A stretch of DNA of 64,000 nucleotides from Acidobacteriaceae bacterium KBS 146 (GCA_000688615.1 JHVA01000001.1:620001-684000), one strand, 5' to 3'; shown: positions 9,831-21,922, counted from the stretch's first letter. The notes: generated by a model not told the origin, from the sequence alone. Program-made: numbers and translations.

Positions 9831-9884
9831 GGGCACGGCTTCAGCCGTGCCGAAACGAATGCAGAAGAATGGGGCTTTAGCCCC
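9831..9884. repeat. Two-hairpin intergenic repeat between ileS and lspA
   Basis: Two perfect palindromes stand side by side: gcacggcttcagccgtgc at 9833-9850 and ggggctttagcccc at 9871-9884. Each contains a 'ctt-ag' centre, which suggests a designed repeat unit rather than two chance hairpins. Neither has a T tract, so they look more like a REP-type element than a terminator. They could nonetheless protect or attenuate the ileS-lspA transcript. Confidence 0.7.
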
Positions 9885-9952
9885 TGCAGTACGCTTCCTG
9901 AGTCTGCTACAAGGTTTAGCAAGCGAATTCTCCTCAACGGAGTAAGCACGAG

Positions 9953-10513
9953 ATGCCCGAGCGCTACGAGTATCCGCCCACCGAGTTCGATCCCCGGCCC
10001 CGCCAGTCCCCAGGCCGGCGGCGACTCTACTTCCCCATGCTTCTTGCGCTCTCGGCTTTCATCGCCATCGCCGACCACGTCAGTAAGAAGTTCATCAGCC
10101 ATCGGCTGCCGGTGGGGCGCTCTCACACGATTATTCCGGGCATTCTAAACATCACCCATGTTCTTAACACCGGTGCTGCCTTCAGCTTCCTCGCAGACAC
10201 AGCCTCACCCGACATGGTCCGCCGCGGCCTGATTTTCTTCTCGGTGGCGGCCGTCATCATCGTCGGGATCATGCTGATCCGCTCCTGCAAGTGCCTCAAC
10301 CTTACCTGCATTGCCCTCGCTCTTATTCTTGGAGGAGCCGTTGGCAACCTCTACGATCGCATCGTCTATCACTACGTCATCGACTTCATCGGCTTCCACA
10401 TCGGCCCCTACCACTGGCCAGACTTCAACTTTGCTGACTCCGCCATCGTCATCGGAGCATGTCTGTTGATGATCGAGATTATCCGGCCTCAACCGGAAGA
10501 CAAAGCATCCTGA
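9953..10513 (+). CDS. lspA: Lipoprotein signal peptidase (signal peptidase II)
   Basis: The 186-residue inner-membrane aspartyl protease removes signal peptides from prolipoproteins after Lgt has modified them. Four hydrophobic segments are visible. The two catalytic Asp residues lie in GNLYDRI and NFADSAIVIG, and the conserved TGAAFSFL block is also present. A polar N-terminal extension of about 25 residues (rich in Pro and Arg) precedes the first membrane helix; the usual family length is 150-170. lgt, the enzyme acting before it, is in the same window at 28463. Confidence 0.94.
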   Translation: MPERYEYPPTEFDPRPRQSPGRRRLYFPMLLALSAFIAIADHVSKKFISHRLPVGRSHTIIPGILNITHVLNTGAAFSFLADTASPDMVRRGLIFFSVAAVIIVGIMLIRSCKCLNLTCIALALILGGAVGNLYDRIVYHYVIDFIGFHIGPYHWPDFNFADSAIVIGACLLMIEIIRPQPEDKAS

Positions 10514-10574
10514 ATTTCTGTCATCCTGCTCAAAGCAATCGTGTATCGTTCTCCTGATTCCCAGGAGATTGCCG

Positions 10575-11183
10575 ATGCACATCATGGATAATCCTTACCC
10601 TGAGACACCCGGCGACCGCGAACGAACCATTGCGCAGGCACGAAGCCAGATCGAAGCGATGGAGACGCTGCCTCTAGAGTTCCGGAATGAGCTGAAGAGC
10701 CATGCGCGAGAACTAGTCGAATCTCAGGTGAGAACTGCGAGGAACGCCGACTTCTACGGTGGCCAGTTGGGCTGGACCTACTGGGTGGTAAAGAACGACG
10801 ACATGAACCTGATCGCGCAGCTCTCTCCCAGCGCGATTGCCATCACGACCTATCTCACCGTCGTCGGATCCAATCCGATCGTCCTTGCGGTAGGGCTCAT
10901 CCTGAGCACCCTCACTGTTGCTTACAAATTCAAAACCAAGAACGTCTCGCTTGCTGAGATGGATTACAAGATGTTGATGACTCTCAGACACATCGGTCCT
11001 TCTTCGGTCGCCAAGCTTACCGAATCCATGAACGGGCTCTCCATCTTCGCATCCGATGCCTGGACTGAGAACCGCACGCTCAACGCTCTCAACCAGCTGA
11101 AGACCGCAAGGCAAAGTGATGGTTCCATCGTCGCTCTCGTCGGTGAATCCGGAGATGGTCTCTGGAGCACGAGCGGCATCTGA
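10575..11183 (+). CDS. Hypothetical helical protein with membrane segment
   Basis: I do not recognise the family of this 202-residue protein. The start is the ATG at 10575 with AGGAG seven bases upstream; an in-frame TTG six bases earlier overlaps that site and is unlikely. The first 80 residues are charged and helical. A hydrophobic stretch at about 88-115 could be one long or two short membrane helices. The rest is mixed and ends in a Gly/Ser-rich tail. It stands alone on the strand after lspA. A truncated TGTCATCCTG repeat core lies just upstream. Confidence 0.6.
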   Translation: MHIMDNPYPETPGDRERTIAQARSQIEAMETLPLEFRNELKSHARELVESQVRTARNADFYGGQLGWTYWVVKNDDMNLIAQLSPSAIAITTYLTVVGSNPIVLAVGLILSTLTVAYKFKTKNVSLAEMDYKMLMTLRHIGPSSVAKLTESMNGLSIFASDAWTENRTLNALNQLKTARQSDGSIVALVGESGDGLWSTSGI

Positions 11184-11355
11184 CTTAGCGCCGCAGGCAT
11201 CGATTCGATAGAGTATCAATCTTTCTACGACCTTCGGGCCTCTTCTCTATCTTCTCCCGTGCTTAGGGGCTCCTCTAACAGTGCCGAGGCACCACGCAAA
11301 CAATTGCAGTCCACGGGTGTGCATTCCAGCTTCACCGCCCAGCGCTAGAATTGAG

Positions 11356-11370
11356 CCCTCCTCAGGAGGG
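11356..11370 (+). promoter_or_regulatory. Hairpin that hides the ribosome binding site
   Basis: The leader contains ccctcc, a three-base loop and ggaggg. The 3' arm is the Shine-Dalgarno sequence of the methyltransferase gene, seven bases before its ATG at 11378. If it folds in the mRNA it would block ribosome access, so translation could be controlled by temperature, a protein or a small RNA. Confidence 0.45.
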
Positions 11371-11377
11371 AGAACCC

Positions 11378-12433
11378 ATGGCGATGGATATGGACAAGCT
11401 CAATGCATTTGTCGGGCGTTTCGTCGCGGACTTTGGAGCAGCCGCACACGCAGGCATGGTAGTCATTGGCGAAAAACTTGGCCTCTATAAGGCACTCGCC
11501 GAAAAGCCGGTGACCTCGGCGGAGCTCGCCTCCAAGACCAAAACCGACGAGCGCTACGTGCGCGAGTGGCTCGCCTCGCAGGCAGCAGGCGGCTACGTCA
11601 CCTATAACGAGAAGACGCAACAGTTCAGCCTTACCGAAGAGCAGGCCTTCGCCATGGCAGACGAAGACAGCCCCGCGTATCTACCGGGAGCCTTCGAGCT
11701 GGCCCTCGGCTCCCTCGCCGCCGTTCCCCGTATCACCGAATCCTTCCGCACCGGGGCGGGCATGGGTTGGAACGAACACAACGAAGGCGTCATTCGTGGA
11801 TGCGAGAAGTTCTTCCGTTCCGGCTATATCGCAAATCTCCTCAGCTCCTGGATTCCCTCTCTCGACGGCGTCCAGCAAAAGCTGGAATCAGGCGCAAAGG
11901 TCGCCGACGTAGGCTGCGGCAAGGGCGTCTCCACGCTGCTGATGGCCAAGGCCTTCCCCAAGTCCCAATTCTTCGGATTCGACTATCACGACCTGTCCAT
12001 CAAAGGCGCAGAGCAAGCCGCAAAAAAACAGGAGCTCACCGATAACACCAACTTCAAAGTCGCCAAAGCCAAGGAGTATCCCGGCAAAGACTATGATCTC
12101 GTCACCGTCTTCGATTGCCTGCACGACATGGGCGACCCCGTGGGAGCTGCCCGGCACATCCTCGAATCGCTCCACAAGGACGGAACCTGGATGATCGTCG
12201 AGCCCTTTGCCAACGACGATCTGAAGGACAATCTCAATCCAGTGGGCCGGGTCTATTATTCCTTCTCTACTCTCCTTTGCACGCCCTGCTCTCGGTCGCA
12301 GGAGGTCGGACTTTGCCTCGGAGCGCAAGCCGGAGAAGCCCGCCTGCGCGAGGTCGTCAACTCTGCCGGCTTTACCCGCTTCCGCCGCGCAGCCGAGACT
12401 CCCTTCAACATTGTGTACGAAGCTCGGCCCTGA
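11378..12433 (+). CDS. Class I SAM-dependent methyltransferase with winged-helix N-terminus
   Basis: The protein has 351 residues. The N-terminal third resembles the dimerisation winged helix of O-methyltransferases (LGLYKALAEKPVTSAELA, then YVREWLASQAAGGY). The C-terminal Rossmann fold has motif I VADVGCGKGVSTLL, an acidic residue in FFGFDYHDLS, and the DLVTVFDCLHDMGDP segment. The overall layout resembles mycobacterial Rv2258c-like methyltransferases. The substrate is unknown. The ATG at 11378 has a strong GGAGGG site, which is part of a hairpin. There are no co-directional partners close by. Confidence 0.85.
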   Translation: MAMDMDKLNAFVGRFVADFGAAAHAGMVVIGEKLGLYKALAEKPVTSAELASKTKTDERYVREWLASQAAGGYVTYNEKTQQFSLTEEQAFAMADEDSPAYLPGAFELALGSLAAVPRITESFRTGAGMGWNEHNEGVIRGCEKFFRSGYIANLLSSWIPSLDGVQQKLESGAKVADVGCGKGVSTLLMAKAFPKSQFFGFDYHDLSIKGAEQAAKKQELTDNTNFKVAKAKEYPGKDYDLVTVFDCLHDMGDPVGAARHILESLHKDGTWMIVEPFANDDLKDNLNPVGRVYYSFSTLLCTPCSRSQEVGLCLGAQAGEARLREVVNSAGFTRFRRAAETPFNIVYEARP

Positions 12434-12624
12434 CTCCCCGAATCTGCGAGCATAAAGGTCCTGCAGCGATAGGATTTTTTGTTCCTGTATAAACGAATCA
12501 TTGGGAACGAAGGCTCCAAAGCATTCCACCCATACATCCGCATAACGTCGTCTGTCATCAGTCACACTAGTATTCGTATTGCTGACGAGCGTCGAGGCGA
12601 TATGGATCTCGGTAAAAGGCGTAG

Positions 12625-14445
12625 ATGAATCGGGCCCGGAAAATTTCGATCGTACTCATATTGATCGTTCTTGCGATCACCTCTGTTGGCGTCTTCCTGA
12701 CGCGTGGCGTCATGGAGTACCTGCCCTTCCTGCAGGCCAAGAGGGGTAGCTGGACCGGGGACTATGTCTCGCACGGTGTCGTCGATCAACGCCCCTGGCA
12801 GACTGCTGCAGCGCTCGCCGCTCTGGCTGTATCTGCTGAAGAAAAAGAACTGGCCCGCGAGGCAGAGCGTCTAGCCGACCATGAGGTCGATCAGGCATTC
12901 TCTCAATCGCTCCGGCAGGCCAGCCTCGAGAAGCCACAACTGAGCGGCAGGGCTCTCGAGCTGCAGCAGCGGGTCAATCGGCTCCAGGAGAATGTCAAAG
13001 CCGATCAGGCTCGCATCGCATCCCTCAGTGCGGGAACATCCGCCGCTGGTTCATCCTCCGATGCAGGCGACCTGGAGATCGCAAAGACGCAGCTGGGCCT
13101 TGATCAAAACGAACTGGCCGATTCCATCGAAGATCTGTCCCGCGCAACCGGAGATCAGCGCAGCAAGATCCAGCAGGAGCTGACGGCTCGGCAGGCTGCC
13201 ATGAAGAAGTATCAAACCGATATAGCTTCCACGCAGGAAGGTCAGAATGCGGTTGTCTCTGCCGGAGAATATCGAACCATGGCAGCGCAGATTGCAGCTT
13301 TGCGCTCTCTGCGAAGCCGTAGAGAACTGCTGGCACAGGCCGAACAACTGGCCCGTGCCGACGTCGCGGCCCTCACTGAAGATCAAACGCGGCTTCATGC
13401 GGAAACAGATCGATTTGCCGCCCTGTCTTCTGCAAATACCGCAGCTCAATCCAGATCGGAACGTATCGATCAAATGCAGCAGCTCGCGGCACAACAGAAT
13501 GTTCTGAGCATCCTGAATGATCGCCTCGACACGCAGCAGCAGCTCGCCGGGCTCTACGACCGATGGGGAAAACAGGTTGAGATACAGCGAAAGATCGTTA
13601 TTCATCTGCTCCTGCAATCGCTCGCGATCATTGCTGCCATCTGCCTCCTGACGTTACTCATAGGCTGGGCCTTGCAGCTGGCTCTCGAAAGATTTCTTCG
13701 CGACCACCGCCAGCGGCAGACGCTCAAGACCATCGTCAATCTTGGAACGCAGATGATGGGCATCCTCCTCGTTCTCCTCGTAATCTTCGGAGTACCCCGG
13801 CAGACCCCTACGATTCTCGGCTTGGTAACAGCCGGCCTCACCGTTGTCTTCCAGGATTTCATCCTTGCCTTCTGCGGCTGGTTCGTCCTGATGGGTCCAA
13901 ACGGAATCAGGGTCAGGGACTGGGTTGAGATCGATGGTGTTGGAGGCGAGGTCGTTGAGCTCGGCATCTTCCGCACGTGGCTGCTCGAAACCGGAAACTG
14001 GACCGCGCATGGTCATCCTACCGGCCGCAGGGTCTCCTTTCTCAACGGCTACGCCATCCGCGGCAAATACTTCAACTTCTCCACCGTCGGCCAGTGGATG
14101 TGGGACGAGATCAAGGTCAGTGTCCCCCCCGGAACCGGAATCCATCCGCTCATCGAAAAGATCTACGAGTCCACCGTCAAAGCCACCGAGGCGGACGCAA
14201 AGATGGCTGAGGCGGAGTGGAAACGCGTCACCCACGAAGAGTCGCCCCAGTTCAGCGCCATGCCGTCCGTCAACATCCGACCCGCGGGAGCTGGCTTTGA
14301 CATCGTAGTTCGTTACATCACCCGCGCTGGCCTCAGGCTCGAGAAGCGAAATCATCTCTTCGAGACGATTGTCGATCTTTTGCAGGGTTCATCGCAAAAG
14401 ACAACGGAGCCAACCGAACCCGAAACGGCCCAAAAATTGAAGTGA
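12625..14445 (+). CDS. MscS-type mechanosensitive channel with long periplasmic coiled coil
   Basis: The 606-residue protein starts with a membrane helix (about 8-28). A long, Gln/Ala/Leu-rich helical region (about 80-310) follows and is likely a periplasmic coiled coil. Three further membrane helices come next (about 325-350, 370-393 and 395-420). After them comes the MscS beta domain with GIRVRDWVEIDGVGGEV and GRRVSFLNGYAI. Small MscS has about 286 residues; this architecture recalls the large MscK/YbdG-like relatives. It probably opens under membrane tension to release solutes. The DUF5996-like gene follows and may be co-transcribed. Confidence 0.82.
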   Translation: MNRARKISIVLILIVLAITSVGVFLTRGVMEYLPFLQAKRGSWTGDYVSHGVVDQRPWQTAAALAALAVSAEEKELAREAERLADHEVDQAFSQSLRQASLEKPQLSGRALELQQRVNRLQENVKADQARIASLSAGTSAAGSSSDAGDLEIAKTQLGLDQNELADSIEDLSRATGDQRSKIQQELTARQAAMKKYQTDIASTQEGQNAVVSAGEYRTMAAQIAALRSLRSRRELLAQAEQLARADVAALTEDQTRLHAETDRFAALSSANTAAQSRSERIDQMQQLAAQQNVLSILNDRLDTQQQLAGLYDRWGKQVEIQRKIVIHLLLQSLAIIAAICLLTLLIGWALQLALERFLRDHRQRQTLKTIVNLGTQMMGILLVLLVIFGVPRQTPTILGLVTAGLTVVFQDFILAFCGWFVLMGPNGIRVRDWVEIDGVGGEVVELGIFRTWLLETGNWTAHGHPTGRRVSFLNGYAIRGKYFNFSTVGQWMWDEIKVSVPPGTGIHPLIEKIYESTVKATEADAKMAEAEWKRVTHEESPQFSAMPSVNIRPAGAGFDIVVRYITRAGLRLEKRNHLFETIVDLLQGSSQKTTEPTEPETAQKLK

Positions 14446-14489
14446 ACCGCTCTGATGTATCCTCGTCGCGAGCGACAAAAGGGGACGAT

Positions 14490-15383
14490 ATGACCGCTAC
14501 GAAGTGGCCTGAGTTACCGTGGAGTGCCTGGTCGGACACGGCAAACACCTTGCACATGTGGACGCAGATCGTCGGGAAGACGCGCCTTGCTCTGACTCCT
14601 TTACAGAATCACTGGTGGAACGTCCCCCTCTACGTCACAGCCCGGGGCTTGACGACCTCGGCGATGGATTATGGCGATGATGTTCTCGATATCGAGTTCG
14701 ACTTCCTGAGTCATGAGCTGCACATGCGGCTCGGATCGGGGAGAAACGAATCTCTTGCTCTAAAACCGCGATCGGTGGCGGACTTCTATCAGGAATACAT
14801 GCAGCGCCTGAGTGCGTTGGGGATATCCATCAAGATATGGCCGATGCCGGTTGAGGTTCAAAACCCCATCCGATTCGACCTCGATACCCAACATCATTCC
14901 TACGATCCTGAATACGCCCATCGGTTCTGGCAGATTCTTGTTCACACAGAGAAAGTCCTCCGCGCCTGGGCTCCAGGATTTTTAGGAAAGGTTAGCCCGG
15001 CCCATTTTTTCTGGGGAAGCTTTGACTTTGCCGTCACTCGATTCTCCGGGCGGCCCGCACCTCCTCGCGAAGGTGCAGACTCGATCCAGCGCGAGGCCTA
15101 CTCGCACGAGGTCATCTCTGCCGGGTTCTGGCCCGGAAATGGCGGATACGGTGCAGCCGCGTTCTACTGCTATGCCGCCCCGGTTCCTGACGGTCTGTCG
15201 GAAAAAAAGATCGAGCCTGCCGCCGCGAGTTGGGACAAAAATCTGGGAGAGTTCATCTACCGCTACGATGACGTGCGCGTCCAGCCGTCCCCGGAGGTCG
15301 CCCTTCTGGAGTTTTTCGAGAACGCCTACTCTGCCGCGGCGGACGCGGCCAAATGGGATCGCAAGGCGCTGGATCGGGGATAA
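14490..15383 (+). CDS. DUF5996 family protein
   Basis: This 297-residue protein of unknown function resembles the DUF5996 family. The layout is WPELPWSAWSDTANTLHMW at the start, repeated Trp/His-rich strands in the middle, and HFFWGSFDFAVTRFSGR at about 190-206. I chose the ATG at 14490 with GGGGA just upstream. A GTG at 14442 overlapping the mscS stop is in frame but has no ribosome binding site. No catalytic motif is obvious. The family assignment is from memory of the pattern. Confidence 0.7.
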   Translation: MTATKWPELPWSAWSDTANTLHMWTQIVGKTRLALTPLQNHWWNVPLYVTARGLTTSAMDYGDDVLDIEFDFLSHELHMRLGSGRNESLALKPRSVADFYQEYMQRLSALGISIKIWPMPVEVQNPIRFDLDTQHHSYDPEYAHRFWQILVHTEKVLRAWAPGFLGKVSPAHFFWGSFDFAVTRFSGRPAPPREGADSIQREAYSHEVISAGFWPGNGGYGAAAFYCYAAPVPDGLSEKKIEPAAASWDKNLGEFIYRYDDVRVQPSPEVALLEFFENAYSAAADAAKWDRKALDRG

Positions 15384-15472
15384 GGGCTTTGTCATTCCCG
15401 ATCAACAACATACCTCAGAAAATCAGGCCCTCCCGGATCCCTTCTCTCACTTAACTCGCGCTTCTGGCTCAA

Positions 15473-18583
<3,111 letters not shown>

Positions 18584-18605
18584 CCTGCTCACGCCGTAAG
18601 TGACC

Positions 18606-18649
18606 GGGTACCCCATCTTCGACGCGGCTTCATCGCGCCTAAGGTGGGC
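18606..18649. repeat. Dispersed repeat, CCCATCTTCG/CCTAAGGTGGGC family, copy 1
   Basis: The unit begins gggtaccccatcttcg and ends tcatcgcgcctaaggtgggc. A closely similar unit lies at 33498-33540. The ends (ccca... and ...tggg) are complementary, so the transcript can fold into a long hairpin. Confidence 0.75.
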
Positions 18650-18694
18650 TTCTTCAAGTAACGACCATCCGTCTATTCAGCCCGCTCCTTCCCG

Positions 18695-18744
18695 GTGTCA
18701 TCCTGAGCGAAGCGCGTCAGCGCGTAGTCGAAGGATCTGCGGTT
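18695..18744. repeat. Dispersed repeat, TGTCATCCTGAGCGAAG family, copy 3
   Basis: A full-length unit from GTGTCATCCTGAGCGAAG to GTCGAAGGATCTGCGGTT. It is the closest relative in the window of the copy inside uvrA, and lies 2.3 kb from it. Confidence 0.8.
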
Positions 18745-18900
18745 TTCTCTGATGAGGCTCCCTTGGCTCGAACCGCGTCGTTGAGAACACGCCTACATCC
18801 CTCCTATCGCTCAGCAACCGCCTGCCTCCTCTTTCCGGCGCAGCTTCATTCCACGCTAGCAACAGGCGACGGCTGGCCCGGATACTGCGTCGAATCGTTC

Positions 18901-19698
18901 ATGTCGCTGGAGCCCTATCTTCCCGTCACGTCGTCCACGGAACCGGAGTGGGCCTCCGCCGCTCGTGACTTCTACCGCGAAGTTCTTTTGAGCCTTCACG
19001 ATATTCCGTGGGCCGTCGGTGGTGCTCTTGCGCTTCAGTGGCACACAGGCATTTGGCGCGCCACCAAGGACCTTGACCTGCTGCTGCCACCCCAGGCTGT
19101 ACCGACTGCCCTGCGCCAGCTTGGTGCTCGCGGTTTTCTCACCTGCATTGAAGACTCGGTCTGGCTGGCAAAGGTCCGGCATGGTGAATATTTCGTTGAT
19201 CTCATCACCGGCCTCAGCAACGCCTGTCTCATCGTCGACGAGAGCTGGATCGACCGGTCTGTCTCCGGCAAAATCCTCGAGATCGACTGCCGCATTCTCG
19301 CACCAGAAGAACTGATCGCGTCGAAGATCTTCGTTACCCGCCGCGAGCGATTCGACGGCGCTGACGTCGTGCAGCTTCTTCGGGCATGTGGTTCCGAACT
19401 CGATTGGAAGAGGCTGATGCATCTCGTCGAATCCCATTGGCAGCTTCTCTACTGGTCCCTCGTCCTCTTCGCCTACATCTATCCGTCGCAAACGCAGTTG
19501 ATCCCGACATTCGTCTGGCAACAGCTCAACGACCGGTTTCTCACCGAGGTCCGGCAGCCCTGCAACGGCGAACCGTTTCGAGGATCACTCGTCGATCCCC
19601 GAATGTTCGCCATCAACGTCAACGAGTGGGGCGAACGGGACCTGTACAGCGAGTATCGCGATCGTCATCCCTGTCTGCTTCAGGTCGAAGAAAAGTAA
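18901..19698 (+). CDS. Nucleotidyltransferase-fold protein
   Basis: The 265-residue protein has the signature of minimal or AbiEii-like nucleotidyltransferases: WAVGGALALQWHTG, then RATKDLDLLL with the paired metal-binding Asp residues, then a third acidic residue in VDLIT. The rest is helical, with LAPEELIASKIFV typical of this fold. I chose the ATG at 18901; the frame is open upstream to 18763 but through repeats. It lies 18 bases before a metallophosphoesterase gene and is surely co-transcribed with it. The substrate is unknown. The pairing of a transferase with a phosphoesterase suggests that one adds and the other removes or processes a group. Confidence 0.7.
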   Translation: MSLEPYLPVTSSTEPEWASAARDFYREVLLSLHDIPWAVGGALALQWHTGIWRATKDLDLLLPPQAVPTALRQLGARGFLTCIEDSVWLAKVRHGEYFVDLITGLSNACLIVDESWIDRSVSGKILEIDCRILAPEELIASKIFVTRRERFDGADVVQLLRACGSELDWKRLMHLVESHWQLLYWSLVLFAYIYPSQTQLIPTFVWQQLNDRFLTEVRQPCNGEPFRGSLVDPRMFAINVNEWGERDLYSEYRDRHPCLLQVEEK

Positions 19699-19716
19699 CG
19701 GAAGGGAAAACATACG

Positions 19717-20424
19717 ATGAGGCTTGCGGCCGTCGCCGATATTCACATCAAAAAAGAAAACTATGAAGAAGATATCCGCCGCTTCTCAACCGTCAATGAT
19801 CTAGCCGACGCCTTGGTGATCGCAGGCGATCTCACCAACCACGGGTTGCCCAATGAGATGACAGCCTGCCTGCGAGTGCTCGAACAGATTCGCGTTCCCA
19901 TCATCGCCGTTCTCGGCAACCATGACCATGAGAGTGGCCACCAGGACGAATTAGCGGGAATGTTGCGTGTCGCCGGCGTGCATCTGCTCGACGGAAACTG
20001 TTTTGAGGTCGGCGGCATCGGATTCGCTGGAACGAAGGGTTTTTGTGGTGGCTTTTCTCCGCACGAACTGATGCCCTTTGGAGAGACAGGCATCAAAAAT
20101 TTTGTCGAGATCGCCGACCGCGAGATGGTCAAACTCGACTACGGCCTTGCCCAGCTCCACACCGAAAAAAAGATCGCCATCACCCATTACGCTCCCATCA
20201 AGGACACCATCGTCGGCGAGCCCGAAGCCATCTTTCCTTTCCTCGGCAGCTCACGTCTCGAGCGAGCGCTAAGCAGGCATAAGCCTGTACTTGCCTTGCA
20301 CGGCCACGCACACAAGGGCACCTTCTCCGCCGTCACGCAGGACGGAATTCCTGTCCACAATGTAGCGCTTCACATCCTTCGCGCACGCAAGGAAGAACAT
20401 CCCTTTGTCATCTTCGATTTTTGA
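19717..20424 (+). CDS. Calcineurin-like metallophosphoesterase
   Basis: This 235-residue phosphoesterase has all the metal-binding motifs in order: DIH at the N-terminus, GDLTNHG, GNHDHE, THYAP and HGHAHKG. It has no signal peptide, so it acts in the cytoplasm. It starts at ATG 19717 with a GGAAGGGA site. It is the second gene of a pair with the nucleotidyltransferase, and its 3' end converges on the SMR gene with only 14 bases between. The substrate cannot be inferred. Related enzymes act on nucleotides, nucleic acids or phosphoproteins. Confidence 0.85.
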   Translation: MRLAAVADIHIKKENYEEDIRRFSTVNDLADALVIAGDLTNHGLPNEMTACLRVLEQIRVPIIAVLGNHDHESGHQDELAGMLRVAGVHLLDGNCFEVGGIGFAGTKGFCGGFSPHELMPFGETGIKNFVEIADREMVKLDYGLAQLHTEKKIAITHYAPIKDTIVGEPEAIFPFLGSSRLERALSRHKPVLALHGHAHKGTFSAVTQDGIPVHNVALHILRARKEEHPFVIFDF

Positions 20425-20438
20425 AGCCGATCCTGCCG

Positions 20439-20768
20439 TCAATGCGCTGCGGACCTTGAAAACAGGTTCATGACCAGGACACCGGCGATGATCAGCGTCA
20501 TCCCAATCAACGCGGCTCGGTCTAACACCTGCCGATAGACCACAAAGCCGACCAATGCAATCAGGACGGTACCAACCCCTGACCAGATGGCGTAGGCGAC
20601 TCCGACAGGAATCGTCTTGAGCGTCTGGGAAAGAAAGTAAAACGCTGCGCCATAGCCCAGCACGACCGCAGTTGAGGGCCCCAAACGAGTAAACCCATTC
20701 GACGCCTTCAAAGAAGACGTTGCAAAGACCTCACTCACGATCGCTGCGGCGAGCCAGAGATAGTTCAC
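20439..20768 (-). CDS. Small multidrug resistance (SMR) family transporter
   Basis: The 109-residue protein has four membrane helices and is the usual SMR length. The essential membrane Glu is in AIVSEVFATSSLK near residue 13, and the YAIWSGVGT block is conserved. It exports cationic compounds by proton antiport as a dimer. The start is a GTG at 20768 whose last bases overlap the stop of the MFS gene (GTGA), so the two are translationally coupled. A longer reading frame from 20891 exists but lies wholly inside the MFS gene. Whether it is a Qac-type drug pump or a guanidinium (Gdx) exporter is not decided. Confidence 0.9.
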   Translation of the reverse strand: MNYLWLAAAIVSEVFATSSLKASNGFTRLGPSTAVVLGYGAAFYFLSQTLKTIPVGVAYAIWSGVGTVLIALVGFVVYRQVLDRAALIGMTLIIAGVLVMNLFSRSAAH

Positions 20769-21922
20769 GCTCCTGCCTCTACGGTCACCTTTTTCTCTGC
20801 CGGCAGAATGATCGGTCCCGCAGCCACAATCACTCCTGCCAACACGACCAGCCCCAATGCCTTGTCCAGGCCCGCAGCAACCGCCAGCCACCCGATGAGA
20901 GGCGGTCCCGCAAGAAAGCCAAAGTACCCAATGGTCGATACTGCCGAGATCGCAGGCCCGGCTCCCATCCTTGTATTTTTGCCCGTCAGGGTCATGATGA
21001 CCGGAACGACATTTGCCACACCCATCCCGGTCAGGACCAGTCCGAATATGGCCACCGGCAGGCTGCGCGCTACCAGGGTCAAACCGAAACCGAGCGCGAT
21101 CAGCAATCCACTCCCAATCAGGATCAACTTGTCTTCAAAACGGCGTATCAGCCAGTCGCCAAGAAACCGCGCACTCGCCATCGCAATCGCGTAGGTGGCG
21201 TACCCGGCTGCAGCAAGCGAGAGGCTTGCCTTGAGATTGGATCGCAGATAGACCGCCGCCCAGTCTCCGATCGCCCCTTCCGCAAACAGTCCGAAAAACA
21301 CGATCAGCGCCAGACGCAGCAACGACGCATCCGGAAGTACAAATCGGAACTTCGCTTCATCCGTCTTCCGCTGCTCCGTAACCAGCAAAGGCAGAACGGC
21401 AAACACCGCAGTGCCCATCACAATGGCCCCTGCGGTCAGATTGAAACGCACACCGTACCCATGGTTCAACAGCACACTCGCAATCCCAGCGCCGATCAGG
21501 CCACCCACGCTCCAGCACCCTTGCAGCAGGCTCATGCTTGAGCGCCCATAAAACTGCTCGACAGCGATCGCCTGGGCGTTGACCGTAACGTCCAGGGCTC
21601 CCTTCGCGCCTCCATAAAGACATGCAAGCGCAATCAGAACGCCCCAGGAACTCGCATGCGCCAGACCGGCAAGCATTGCCACGTAGAGCACCGCAACCGT
21701 CCGGACCACGTTCCTGCTGCCGAATCGAGCGATCAGGACGCCCGTCAAGGGCATCGTCACAATCCCCCCTCCGACGAGACTTAGCAGCACCTCGCTCAAG
21801 GCGCCATTTCCAAGATGCAGATTCTGTTTGAAGACCGGAACATGCGCCGCCCACAACCCAAAGCCTGTTCCGTCAACCAGGAACAGTACTGCCAGCGCCC
21901 ATTTTGGCCATTGGATTTTCAT
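20765..21922 (-). CDS. Major facilitator superfamily transporter
   Basis: The 385-residue protein has about 12 membrane helices. The MFS loop 2-3 motif is present in degenerate form (GVLIARFGSRNV). The general pattern (early GFGLWAAHVPVFKQNL, then GALDVTVNAQA) recalls the YbjJ/FucP-like subgroup. It is a cytoplasmic-membrane exporter or importer of unknown substrate. It is first in a two-gene unit with the SMR gene, overlapping it by four bases. An upstream gap of about 290 bases separates it from the divergent TPR gene. Confidence 0.85.
   Translation of the reverse strand: MKIQWPKWALAVLFLVDGTGFGLWAAHVPVFKQNLHLGNGALSEVLLSLVGGGIVTMPLTGVLIARFGSRNVVRTVAVLYVAMLAGLAHASSWGVLIALACLYGGAKGALDVTVNAQAIAVEQFYGRSSMSLLQGCWSVGGLIGAGIASVLLNHGYGVRFNLTAGAIVMGTAVFAVLPLLVTEQRKTDEAKFRFVLPDASLLRLALIVFFGLFAEGAIGDWAAVYLRSNLKASLSLAAAGYATYAIAMASARFLGDWLIRRFEDKLILIGSGLLIALGFGLTLVARSLPVAIFGLVLTGMGVANVVPVIMTLTGKNTRMGAGPAISAVSTIGYFGFLAGPPLIGWLAVAAGLDKALGLVVLAGVIVAAGPIILPAEKKVTVEAGA

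Larger units (their letters stand above)
18584..18900. other. Intergenic region holding two different repeats
   Basis: About 317 bases between uvrA and the nucleotidyltransferase gene. An open frame leads into the next gene from 18763, but it runs through repeat DNA and is not believed coding. The region holds one copy each of two repeat families (18606-18649 and 18695-18744). No promoter could be assigned with confidence. Confidence 0.5.
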
